A stretch of 64,000 nt of DNA from Topomyia yanbarensis (lineage: Eukaryota > Arthropoda > Insecta > Diptera > Culicidae): NCBI RefSeq assembly GCF_030247195.1, contig NC_080671.1, forward strand, positions 467,476,766 to 467,540,765, in the 5' to 3' direction. The notes beneath the pieces were generated by a model. The model made no database searches. It saw only the letters and a list, made by a program, of their open reading frames with translations, and was not told the DNA's origin. A program made the translations under genes and the position numbers. Below, in pieces: positions 54,325-64,000 of this stretch (position 1 is its first letter; every line of letters starts with the position of its first letter).

Positions 54325-55039
54325 TGTTACTGATCGATTTTACAAGGCTCTACGGCAGAACCGACTCTATTGCTGGTATCGCAGGGTCGGCTAGCTACCG
54401 GGTAATCAAGGGCTACGCGGATCAAGAACAAAGATCTAAGAACATTCACTTTTCTTATACACTTTTTATTTGTGAGTATTTGTAGTGTGGGTGTGGGGTG
54501 TAATTTACAATATTACTGTGGAGTGTACACTATTATTTTCACCAAACGTACCGTACTGTTGCTGCTTCGGCTGGCGGGCGTTGCGACGCTAACGATGCCG
54601 ACGGGCGAGATCCCCTCGCGGACGTCGGCGAAACTGGCCGGATGAAGGCCACGGTATGATGGTGATCTAGACTGCAGTTGGACGGACCAGCGGGCGTTGC
54701 TGGCTTGGATGCAGGCAGGCGTCTTCCCTCCTTGGCGAGCATCGGCGTGACCGCGGCTAACCGCAATGGCCAACACCGAGAGGGGACCCTCCTTTTCGAT
54801 TAGGGCCTTTGCCCGAGGGTATGAAACGGAGGCGCGCAGCGCCGGATGACGTACGGTAATCCTTTACGGGTTAGGCACGGAATCCTCCCGGATACACGAG
54901 CCGAACCGTGTGCTGGATGATTTGAAGTCGCGCTAAGAGGTCCTGGTGAAGAAAATAGCAACGCGAAGTTGCTTAATGGTCTGCTGGACTCTTCCGGTCA
55001 AAATCCGAATTACCTGAACCAGCTGTAAACGTTATAACA
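54325..55039 (-). repeat. LTR (about 715 bp) without an element body
   Basis: On the minus strand the unit starts TGTTATAACG (55039) and ends GATCAGTAACA (54325), with TG..CA ends and a short TGTTA/TAACA inverted pair. The primer-binding site follows directly. AATAAAAAGTG near 54465 could be the poly(A) signal. It is GC-rich in the middle, and minus-strand frames at 54513-54776 lie within it and are not genes. Only leader sequence follows to the left, so the element was truncated. Confidence 0.6.
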
Positions 55040-55054
55040 CACTTCCCACCCCAA

Positions 55055-55069
55055 GGGGGGGGGGGGGGG
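55055..55069. repeat. G15 homopolymer
   Basis: Fifteen consecutive G on the plus strand follow CCACCCCAA. Such long G tracts are rare and may be unstable or misassembled. Confidence 0.95.
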
Positions 55070-55959
55070 TATACACTTAACTTCACCGGATAAAATATAC
55101 TTCAGCACACGGACGCCTGATAGAAAAGAGACCAGAGTTTGAAACTGCTGGCCCTTTTATAATAATTTTGAGATGCATTTCCCTCCAATTTTTATCCCAA
55201 AACCATTTTTAAAATTTCAGCATCGCGCGTCTCCAGGCTGGGTGGTTCAGCTACCCACCGAGACAAGCTGACAGTTTGCAGCGGTACGCACCATTTCACT
55301 ACCCTGCTTATTGTTGTTGTGTAAATTAGTACATGAAACGTGAATGTTCAACAAACAACACATATTATTTACATAAAAAATCTAAATGATGGAACCAACG
55401 GTTACATACTGCTGTGAATTGTTTTCGGCCAGTTTGTCTGGAACTCTATTTGAAAGAGAACTTCGATAGTTAGCTGTTTCCCTTGTATGTAATCATACGT
55501 TTGACGAGAATTATACGTATCGTTGATAAAATATTAAGGGTTCGGAAACAACAACAGTCTACCACTTATCAAAACAGAAATCAAACACGCTCTTCTATCA
55601 AGAAGTACCCTCCACAGATCACTTTCTTACTTAATACGTTGCACAGTGGTTCATCCAAAGGGTATAAAATTTAAAATATTATTTGTTTTATTTTTTCTGA
55701 AACGCTAAGTAGACCTTGAATACTGTCAAACGTATAAAATTTATGCAAGCATTGAAAATCAGTAGTACATCTTCGTGGGGATGTAATGTTCAAGTCTGTG
55801 ATTTTCAGGTGTATTGTTAAAAAAGTCAATTTATTCGTGGATTTTTTCCGTTATTTCGATAATGTAACTCGTAGATGACATCTTCGTTTCGGACAAGTCA
55901 TCTAGCGGGAAAATTAAATAGATCAAATGTGTTGGGTGACGGGCGGCTGCTGTATGTGA
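55070..55959. other. Unassigned DNA
   Basis: No feature is supported. Confidence 0.4.
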
Positions 55960-56106
55960 TCTCGGCAGTACCGTCTTTACGCATGGGCATTCTGGGCCAA
56001 GGCCAGGGGCCCCGGGCTTTTAGGGGCCCCCAACTTATGATGAATATAAAATCATTCTGTGTTCCAAAAAATAGTAGCACTCAATTGTCTATAACTCTTT
56101 AGCGTG

Positions 56107-57324
56107 ACCCAGTCTACTTTCTACTTCTGCCCAAGTCAGACGTACAATCGAACCAAGTGAACAAAAAGTAGCAACCTCTCAATCTAGTGTGCATTGTATC
56201 GAGAACAAAGGAAACATTTAATTTATTCTTGCCATCATGAGTAATGTTGACGAAAAATCTCTGCTCCGACCCAACACAGCGGTCGTTGACTTTAAGTTCT
56301 GTTCAATAATATTGAGTTTTCGTGAAGTGGAATACCTGCTGAAGGTGAAGATGCAGCTTAAGCTCAAGGAGGTTATGTATCATCATCTTCATAATGTCGT
56401 ACTCATATCATTCAACACGTTAGCACAAGCTGAACGTTTTGTTTTGCAGAACAACTTGAAGCACGTGGCTCAAAGTGATAAAGTTGGAATTAAGATTCCC
56501 GTGTATATAGAAAAAGACTATGTAGATGTAAAGTTACATGACCTATCACCACGTACCACTCCTGGTCTAATCGCAAAATACATGTCGCAATTCGGAGAAG
56601 TAGAATCAGTTACACGTGATACGTGGATAAATTTCTTCCCGGGTACACCTAACGATGTTCTTGTGGTGAGGATGCGGATCGAAAGACCTATCCCCTCCCA
56701 CTTGACTATAAAACTCAAAACCCACGAAGCTACTATTAATCAAACTACGTTATGCACCCATGAGGGGCAGACTCCCACGTGCAAGTATTGTAATCAAACA
56801 GCACACCACGGACAACCTTGCGCGGAAGATACAGAGGAAAATGCATCTCTATCGATTTCCAACGAATCCACGATAAACCAACCTAAAAAGAGTTTTCAAT
56901 ACCAATACCTGAACCACAAACGGTTGCCAAATTTGTGACAGCTGTTCAGTCCATATTGACAACTGCCAAAATAGCATCCAGAAACCACTGTAAGTGATGA
57001 AGATAATAAGAATGACGACGGATTTACATTGGTCACCCGTAAGTGCAAGAAGCAGGAAAGAACATCTGGTCGCGAGCACCAAGGCACTTTTAACGATGAT
57101 GACCTTGATGTGGAGGACAGGAGAGAATTAATTGGTCCCCATGAAGCAGTAGACGAGCCGCGAAAGAAGGTCTCCGCTCGCAATAAAAAGTTGCGCGCAC
57201 GAGATCCAACGGACACTCAATAATTGTTTTTATTTTTATTTTTTACATATTGTAAACAAATAAAAGATCCACGGCTCCGTTAAGCTACCGCTATGGGCCG
57301 TGTCAAATAAAGGAAATAAAAAAA
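56107..57324 (+). mobile_element. ORF1-only LINE (HAL1-like), 1218 bp
   Basis: The insert is flanked by AACTCTTTAGCGTG on both sides (56093-56106 and 57325-57338) and ends AAATAAAGGAAATAAAAAAA. Between a roughly 130-base 5' leader and a short 3' region it contains only an ORF1. No endonuclease or RT is present, yet the target duplication shows it moved as a unit. The hairpin CACGGC..GCCGTG (57271-57302) just before the tail may be the part recognised by a partner RT. Confidence 0.82.
56237..57223 (+). pseudogene. LINE ORF1 with CCHC knuckle, one frameshift and a stop
   Basis: The ATG at 56237 opens 233 residues. The middle contains a fold-like segment (KIPVYIEKDYVDVKLHDLSP, then GLIAKYMSQFGEVESVTRDT) reminiscent of an RNA-recognition-type domain. 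A knuckle-like CKYCNQTAHHGQPC follows. A shift near 56885 and a stop near 56998 separate the acidic, then basic tail (57001-57223, ending DPTDTQ). As in other LINEs this protein would bind the element RNA. The damage is slight, so the copy is not very old. Confidence 0.75.
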
Positions 57325-57604
57325 AACTCTTTAGCGTGTGGGTAACAATGGATCAGTTGCTCGGATTCGCACATTACACCTTTACCCATGTGACGTTTAA
57401 AGAGCATGCATGGTATTAGACCAATTCAAACGTCAATCCAACATTTCGATTCAAGTTTCAATTTATTTTGAGCGAAAACGATGAATTGTTGTCTAAACAC
57501 GTATAAAAATTTCAAAAAGCACCAAGCAGGAGCGGCAACCAACAAGTTGGCAGAATTTGCACAAGGAAGCTGTAGAGAAAGTGGAAGAAGAAGATTTCGA
57601 AATT

Positions 57605-57765
57605 CGGTACACAATCCTTGTTTGGCAAACGATCCGCGCATGTGGCAAATTTTCACATCTGGGATTGTGGATGGACACTTCTACATGAAAACCTCTAAAC
57701 ATGGCTCCAGCACTTCTTGAGGCCTCGCGATGCTTTCGCGAAGGCATAGTGGCATTTTCCACTAT
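57605..57765 (+). pseudogene. ITm transposase relic, copy 3
   Basis: The frame reads RYTILVWQTIRACGKF, matching the LVWQAIRRCGK block at 4765. Stops follow, and in the last part the counterpart of the ASSTMS block reads AFSTMPS. It is too short to assign residues beyond this. Confidence 0.5.
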
Positions 57766-57952
57766 GCCGTCGTAGTCTGGTACAGCATCAATTAGGTTAT
57801 TTTTGTACGAAATTCTGCCTTATCAAAAATATTTTAGGCTGTTTCTGTTTGCGGTTAATTATGAATGAACTGCAAATAGTTGTGGTAGTTAATTATTGAA
57901 ATGAATTGTGTTGATCATATTAATAGGTTCGAGTAATTTCGATATTTCGCTA

Positions 57953-58007
57953 TGTTTATTTGTTTATTTATTTGTTTATCCATTTATTTATTTATTTTTT
58001 ATCATTT
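57953..58007. repeat. (TTTA)n-like microsatellite
   Basis: Interrupted TTTATTTG/TTTATTTA units occur from TATGTTTATTTG to TTTATTTTTTATC. Confidence 0.85.
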
Positions 58008-58251
58008 TTCATCTGACCCGTGTTGGTCTGCATAAAATTTAATGTTGTTGTTTTATGAGAAAATCGCCTTTCAACGTTCACTTCAGAAGCAGACCTCGAA
58101 TGCGCGTAAAAACCCATAATCTTTTCGTACTTTTTTCACCTGATTACAATGATCTCACATTACAAATCAATAAAATTTTAACATGGTGTACAGCATTACA
58201 ATAACATTACAGAAATATTGTAACATAATCTTGTAAGCTAAAAGTCCTAAG

Positions 58252-59870
58252 TCAATTCTTCAAAATATTACTAGAAATATAAAAATCGAAATGGTCATAC
58301 ACACTATTGAAAACATTACGCATCGCCCTTATGAGTTCGTTCTGACCGTACTCGGTGCGCTGAAAGTCGAGTCTTAAGTTACGTGATCTAAGGTTTCTGG
58401 CGGTACATTTGGTGTAAATTTGTGAGAGAATATCTGGGGCATCCATTTGGTCAGTCAATATTTTGCCAACAAATCTGAATGTATTTCGCCTTTTTGCCAG
58501 AGTTTCCATATCGAGCAGACGACAGGGATCGATGTATGGCGGTAGCTCTGTTGGGTTAGGTCACGGCAAAGTTCTAAGAGCAAATCGGAGGAATCTTGCT
58601 TGTACTGCTTCAATTCTGTTAGTCCAAATGTTCGTATAAGGACACCAAATAGCTGTGGAAGCTTCCAAGACAGACCGAACAAGAGAAAAATACAGTGCCC
58701 GCAGACAATATGGATCAGTAAACTCGTTGGCGATTCTTATTATGAAGCCAAGGTTTCTATTTGCCTGTGCTGTAACGTGCGAGTAATGGTTTCTGAACGT
58801 CAGTTGCGAGTCCAGGAGTACACCAAGGTCTCTGATAACTGACACTCTCTCTAGCAATTGGCCGGCGATGCTGTAGCTCCATAGAATTGGTTTTTTTCTG
58901 CTCGTGAAAGGAATTATAGTGCTCTATAATAATCCTCTATTGACCGCACAATGAGAAAGAGTTTGAGATCGTCAGCGTATATAAATTTGCACCCTGGAGG
59001 TATAACATAGCAAACGTCATGGAAGAATAAAGAAAAAAGCAACGGTTCGAGATTGCTCCCTTGAGATACACCCGACAAGTTGATGAAGATATGACACGTT
59101 ACTTCCTAATTTCACTGACAGAGAACGATCTATGAGATATGATTTAAACCAGCCTATAAAATTTGATGGAGCGCCCAGCCGCTAGATCTTTGCCAGAAGA
59201 AGAGAGTGATGTACACGATCAAAAGTAGCTTTAAGATCAGTGTATATAGTGTCTATAGGCCATCTTCGATGTTTTTAATGCAGTATGATGTAAATTGGGC
59301 TAGATTTATAGTTGTTGATCTGCCTGCAGAAAAGCCATATTGATTCTTCGATATGTATGCTTTGACCTCACGAAAGAGCATATTTCCTACTATGATCTCA
59401 AACAACTTTGACCCAGAGCAGAGCGAGGTTATGCCACGATAGTTCGCAACATTTTACTTATCAGCTTTTTTGAAAACGGGAAACATTACTAATTTCTTCC
59501 AGCATACGGCAAACACTGATTGCGACAGTGATTATTTGAAGATTAATCTTAAACCTTTACACAATGCGCTTGCGCATCTTTTCAGTATAATGGAAGGAAT
59601 CCCATCTGGCCCCAACGATGTAGAGAACTTTAACTTGCTTATGGCGGCTAGAATGTCTTCGTCGGTAAATTGAATGTTTCCAAAATTGAACACATCGCGA
59701 GGAACATCTTGAAGGCTACAATCCACCTGAGTTGAATTAGCTGATTCATTTTTAAACACACTCGAAAAAATGTTTTGCGAACAAGTTACAGATGCCGCTG
59801 GGAGGGTTAGACGTTTCATTTGCGAGAAACATACTAAAAGGAAGCCCATTGTCTTTACATTTCCCATTTT
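58252..59870 (-). pseudogene. Jockey-like LINE ORF2 relic (RT to C-terminus)
   Basis: On the minus strand: ILAAISKLKFSTSLGPDGIP near 59650, a NYRGITSLCSGSKLFE-like block near 59430, AFDRVHHSLLLAKI near 59200 and a YADD-type box (IYADDLKLF-like) near 58970. Then come ERVSVIRDLGVLLDSQLTF, CLRALYFSLVRSVLEAS and a QARFLRFALRTLP block. The end is RNLRLDFQRTEYGQNELIRA. The frame is broken in at least five places. There is no endonuclease, so it is 5'-truncated. Confidence 0.85.
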
Positions 59871-60341
59871 CCAAAGACCAAAACTTTTTTGGGTTTCGTT
59901 TTAGGTTGGAATGGGTTTGTGCTACGTGTCTTGAGTAGAGAAAGCAATTATATGTTTTGTAGCTGTTACTGGCTAGAGTGAACTCCCTTTTTGTACTTGT
60001 TTGCTATCTTCGCCTCTCCGAACCGTTCACTTATGCGCAAAACTTCTGTCAGAATATTTTACCAAAAATCTACCTCACGAACAACTTGTACATGAAGAGA
60101 CTCTATTTCAAAGAATCGTTCAATTCCTGCAGCTAAAAATGCTAATACCTAAAATGAGTGAATCTCGAACCGCGCAATTAGATTCGACAATATTCGATAT
60201 TGTCATCTGCAAGTGTAGTTGAATTATGATTGAAAAAATGCGGCTTTTTTAAGCTGACAATTGACTTTTCGCAGCTGCATCATATCAGGAATAGGAAGAA
60301 ATTGAGCACAACATTGTACGAATCATTGTAATTACATTGGG
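59871..60341. other. Unassigned DNA
   Basis: No supported feature; the plus-strand frame at 60001-60222 has no recognisable motif. Confidence 0.4.
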
Positions 60342-60495
60342 GTTGCACATGAACGCCAACCATCGTCAGCTAAATTAAAAAGCATTTTAAGAGAGCGTGT
60401 TTAGTGGCCCGGCATGTCGAAATATGCAGAGGAATGGGTGAAGTCCTGCTCGATTTGCGCAAAAAATGGAAGACCTGAAAAGCCCACTCCCATGA
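60342..60495 (+). pseudogene. Gypsy integrase N-terminal scrap
   Basis: A frame too short for routine ORF calling reads AHERQPSSAKLKSILRERV, a stop, WPGMSKYAEEWVKSC and SICAKNGRPEK. It aligns block by block with the H2C2 domain at 7480-7636: the second His of the H-X3-H pair is Ser or lost, while the C-X2-C pair is kept. It is the only remnant of that element here. Confidence 0.78.
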
Positions 60496-60634
60496 CCCGT
60501 GTTTTCGCTTCCATTAAATAACGTAGTCGTCATCTATTAACAAGTTGAATTTTATTGGCATATTGCTAAATATTTTTCCTAGATTGTCATAGTGTAAGGA
60601 CAATTGTTGAATGAATCGTAGACATTGTAGTGTT

Positions 60635-60906
60635 GACGTTTAGCCTGCCTTACTCCATCATTCCTCATCATTGACGGAGGCACTCCTCAGCTTCAAACAA
60701 CGTCTTACAACTATAAAGGTCAGATTATATCATGTGGGGAGAGAACAGTCCATTACACTGTACGCAGCTCACCTGAGTTCGAACCCCCACAAGCACATAT
60801 AGTGTATTACGTCCTTTGCCACTTTCGGTCAGATTGGTCACAAGATCTTTTTAAGATCCATCAAAATCATTTTACGTTTTTCGACGGTACCTGGACATTT
60901 ACAGTG
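60635..60906 (+). repeat. SINE-like repeat, copy C
   Basis: GACGTTTAGCCTGCCTTACTC and GACGTCTTACAACTATAAAGG-like phrases, a B box (GAGTTCGAACCCC) and TTTTTCGACGGTA follow copy A (560-1054) in order. The A-box region is damaged (GTGGGGAGAGAACAG). As at 7.6 kb, a Gypsy integrase scrap lies just upstream, here about 140 bases away. Confidence 0.6.
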
Positions 60907-61059
60907 ATGGAAGTCTAAATTTTTTGAATGATTTGGTTTGATTTTTTTTTAATGATTTGGTTTGAATTTTAAAAATAAATCTCAAGGTGGCATAGTTGGC
61001 TCCCTCATGCTGAGGATCATTTTTGATAATCCTACTCTACAGCAGTGCATGCCTGTTCG

Positions 61060-61345
61060 AGTATAGGGGCCGCAAGGCTCAGTTGTGCCCAGGGGCCTCG
61101 AGTGGTCTTAAGACCGCCCTGGATCTCAGTTCAGAGGCAAATGATACGATCACTGTCACCATAATCGTGTGTTCTTCCTGGGACGACATCATAGCCCAGG
61201 TAGGGGAACGGGCATAGCGTAATTGGTAAATCGATTGCCTTGTACGCAGCTCACCTGAGTTCGATTCCCAACCCCGCACATATGGTTAGAGATTTTTCCA
61301 AAAGAGATTTCTCTAACCCCAAAAGAGGCGAATGACTCTAAGGTT
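61060..61345 (+). repeat. tRNA-derived SINE with intact A and B boxes
   Basis: An A box (ATAGCGTAATTGGTAAA, 61213-61229) and B box (GAGTTCGATTCCC, 61256-61268) are followed by GGTTAGAGATTTTTCC and a GCGAATGACTCTAAGGTTAA tail, a layout I associate with Feilai-like SINEs of Aedes. The preceding GGCTCAGTTGTGCCCAGGGG block resembles the 3' part of copies A and B, so two units may be joined. Confidence 0.65.
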
Positions 61346-61383
61346 AAAACCTCTACATTCAAAATTAAAAAAAACACCAGAGC

Positions 61384-61452
61384 ACAGGAGTAGCATAAGA
61401 CATTAAGCCAAAGTCCCAAGGGCTTCAGGTTCGAATCCTGTCTCTGAGGTGA
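61384..61452 (+). repeat. tRNA-like pseudogene or SINE head
   Basis: A perfect B box (GGTTCGAATCC) with the T-stem pair CAGG/CCTG is preceded by an A-box-like TAGCATAAGAC and a possible anticodon stem (AAGCC/GGCTT). The acceptor ends ACAGGAG and TCTCTGA do not pair, so I do not call it a working tRNA. Confidence 0.4.
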
Positions 61453-61623
61453 TTTTTCACATTATTGCTTCCGTTTAACTCACCATATAATCTGCTTTCC
61501 CTGATGGAACCATCAAATAAGTCATAACTCGATCGTTTTCCAATTTCAGTAACCTTGACCGTGTACCATGTTTTCTACCAGAACGATAGATCATTCTCCG
61601 TTGATTTTACATATTCAATTAGT

Positions 61624-62929
61624 TAGGATAATTTCGGGAGAGATGCCGCGTCAGGAGAGATGCCGCGTCAGGAGAGATGCCGCACTTTCTATATCTCTTA
61701 TATAGGGTGACTTTAGTACAGTAATATGATATTGTGAGTTTGTCTTTTGAAGAATTACAAGACTGGAGATGTAAAATAATTCTTATTATTAACTTACAAA
61801 ATTTTTATTATTGATTATGTGCGTCCAGTTGCATCACGGAGTGCCGAAAATTTTTCAGTACTACATTAAAATGTCGTTTTTTAAAATTGTTCGATTTTTT
61901 TTGTGGTAAATCATGTATCGGTTGAGTAGCTGGGACCTTTTAGAAGGCATTCTGATCATGAGCATGGTCATCCATAATTTCAGAGGAAAATGTCGTCGTT
62001 CGGCATCTCTCCCATACAATTGGAAGATATGCCGCGTCAAAATCGCGGGTGAGATGCCGTACTCGATGGCTGAGGATACGTAGCTAAAATGTATTTTTTC
62101 ACCTCGGAATATCATTATATGATCATTTGCGTCAGGTATAGATTATTAATAAAGTATATCCACAAACTAACGGAGCTAACACAGTGGCATATAGGAATAT
62201 GAGCCTATTTATCTATATATTTGAACGAGCGATATGTATCTATTATTAGTTTCTTCGGTTTATTCTTTAAAGTTTCAGGCACTAATTTTAGTAAACGCAT
62301 TGATTTGTAATGATGTTAATCTTGGGATAAAAATGAAAATTTCGACGAATTGATGCTTTTTAAAACGAATCGTTCAAGAACAAACCAAAGTTATATAAAT
62401 ACGTTGTTGGAAGAAACAACCAAAAACTGCTTTTAAGGAACCCCTACCAATATATCGCTCGTACAAACATATAAATAAACAGTACCCTTAATTAAGTTAC
62501 TCCCACTTAACCGTTGCACAAGGTTACAAAAATAAAATATTTTTAAAATGTTGAATAAGAAAATGTTTCTAGAAATGGTATTACCCCCTTGAAAAAAATG
62601 AAGGTGCCGGCCGATTTATGGGTGCAATCAAACTTCATGAAACTCAGCTGAAGACCCCTAATCACAAAAACATCAATGATAGCTAAAAATACTTTTGTTC
62701 ACCATTTTTCAGTTTATGACCATGGTGTGGCATCTCTCCCGCAATGACCTTTTTTTTAAAAAAATGTTCATGGAAATTTGATGAATTTTTTTTCATGAAA
62801 AAAACCATTTCACAGTATTCTCGAAACTTGTCGCAATTGATAAAAATGATTTTATCAAATATTGAATGGTTTACTTCGACGCAGGATCGATTTTAAGAAA
62901 TGTGCGGCATCTCTCCCCAAATTACCCTA
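61624..62929. repeat. TIR element with GAGATGCCGC motifs (1306 bp)
   Basis: TAGGATAATTTCGGGAGAGA at 61624 is mirrored by TCTCTCCCCAAATTACCCTA-type sequence ending 62929. The motif GAGAGATGCCGC is repeated three times in tandem at the left (61638-61684). It recurs as single copies near 62000, 62028, 62050, 62728 and 62904, in both orientations. No target duplication or transposase is seen. The layout resembles the element at 22786-23468. Confidence 0.72.
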
Positions 62930-64000
62930 GTATTTAGTATTTAGAATAACTAAAAAATTCTCAAAATGGATAGGTATTCTCCATAATTCTTAATTTAACT
63001 ACGTTCTAGTTAGGATTCAGAGTAATTAAAATAGATTGTCTTGAATGGCATGATCTCCGTGTTTGCTACTTAAAGGAACTAAATTACTAGTTAGAGTTAC
63101 AGTTTTTCCTGTTGATTTTGTGAGCTAAAATGTGCTGACACGTTTAGTGGTAATATATTCCTATCTTCACAACGATCGTTCAATATTTTTAGTTAGAAAG
63201 TACTTGTACATAAAGCAATAGGGAGTAAGTTTATTCGAAGAATCAGTTTTTCTTTCTTTTTCTTGATTGCAGAGAGCGAGGAAAAGTGCTTTAACCTTTG
63301 ACACTTATCTTCTTAGTCAAGTCACTTCCAACGATTGATCGAATCTCCTTCAAACTGAAATGGTCGGTTGGGTTGTCCTCGTTTCTTCGTTCGCCAAAGT
63401 TCAAAATGATTCGTTACTAAAATTTGTAGTATATGAATATCTTGATTGCAGTATAATTTTGAACCATCTCCAAACCAAAACCAAACTCTGCACAGTGGGC
63501 CTGGCCGTTTTAATATATGTGTCATATTATAATAGGCTACAAATATTAATATTAGTATAGTGTAATATCATGCTACCGCTGATATTTTCATTATCCGAAA
63601 TACTACATTGAGCACGATGAAGCTTGAAGTAAGACCCGCGTTGGTTTGGAGGATAACACAATCGAAGTATGACCACACGATCTCCCACCGCTTACTACCG
63701 ATGAATCGATTTTAACATTCATGTTTGTTTGTGGAGCTAATTCAAATTCTACAAGTCAAAAAAGTATAAAAAGAATAGGCATTGCGTAGCAGCAATGTGA
63801 AAATTTTGATTAGGTAATATATTTTGTACGAAATGAAAAGTCATAAACAGAATTGTAAAATGTGGATCTTCCTTGGATATCGAATTCTGAAGAACATTGC
63901 GTCGCTATTGTGCTATCTTATTACAAGAGCCATTTCGCACATTTCGAGAAAAACGATTGTTAGTGTAACAAACGTTACTGTGAATACCGTGTATACCTCT
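62930..64000. other. AT-rich DNA without recognised genes
   Basis: No supported feature up to the end of the window. Confidence 0.4.

Larger units (their letters stand above)
55960..57850 (+). mobile_element. ITm-type transposon relic, copy 3, split by an ORF1-only LINE
   Basis: The sequence from CCGTCTTTACGC (about 55972) to TAACTCTTTAGCGTG, and again from 57339 to 57850, follows the right arm of the 1751-5309 structure from about 4411 outward. In this copy the element is not palindromic. It is interrupted at 56106 by a LINE insertion with a 14-bp duplication. The transposase relic lies in the right part. Confidence 0.72.

Noticed and set aside
54513..54776. Alanine-rich minus-strand frames of 75-87 aa
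   Set aside because: They overlap one another in two frames inside the putative LTR; GC richness explains the lack of stops.
61384..61452. A possible tRNA gene
   Set aside because: B box and T stem are good, but the acceptor stem does not pair and it lies among SINE-like repeats.

Overview
The window looks like repeat-laden genomic DNA from a culicine mosquito, most likely Aedes-like. This is inferred from a dipteran-type OCA2/P-protein gene with short GT-AG introns beside one intron of about 19 kb, from mosquito-style LINEs (I-like, LOA/R1-like, Jockey-like), from Ty3/Gypsy relics, and from a TIR repeat ending in GCCTTTCTCAAT that resembles one common in mosquitoes. No bacterial or viral replicon genes, rRNA, CRISPR array or convincing functional tRNA were seen.

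Two host genes can be supported. (1) The 5' part of an OCA2/P-protein (hoepel-type) transporter lies on the minus strand: exon 1 at 37768-38152, exon 2 at 18267-18435, exon 3 at 17306-18209. Junction phases agree, giving 486 codons; the transporter core should lie in exons beyond those recognised. (2) A small plus-strand spliced gene of unrecognised function encodes 55 aa (53157-53292 joined to 53397-53428). Its 5' untranslated exon is split by a retroelement-like insertion (51065-52995) with a 22-bp target duplication.

Everything else recognisable is mobile DNA, mostly dead. 0.5-8.6 kb: a tRNA-headed repeat, a 3.6-kb inverted duplication carrying mariner-type (ITm) transposase relics, a Gypsy relic, a second repeat copy and another ITm relic. 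11-16.3 kb: a palindromic element with a 5-bp target duplication, related fragments and a LOA-like LINE tail. 16.8-17.0 kb: a LINE endonuclease scrap. 18.4-37.8 kb (OCA2 intron 1): a hAT-like palindrome, a LINE relic, a TIR element, then a three-level nest in which an I-like LINE is split by a 5.1-kb Gypsy element with 110-bp LTRs, itself split by a 575-bp ITm element; two more palindromes follow near exon 1. 40-48.3 kb: a LOA-like LINE broken by a TTAA-flanked piggyBac-like MITE, a GCCTTTCTCAAT repeat and a TA-flanked element holding a GC-rich tandem array. 50.7-53.4 kb: the small gene. 54.3-64 kb: an LTR with its primer-binding site but no body, an ORF1-only LINE with intact target duplications inside an ITm relic, a Jockey-like LINE relic, a Gypsy integrase scrap, SINE-like repeats and a TIR element rich in a GAGATGCCGC motif.

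The most notable signals are GT-AG intron-like gaps inside the coding regions of two different Gypsy relics that keep reading frame when skipped, the concentration of long palindromic transposons, the ORF1-only LINE, and the retroelement-disrupted leader of the small gene.
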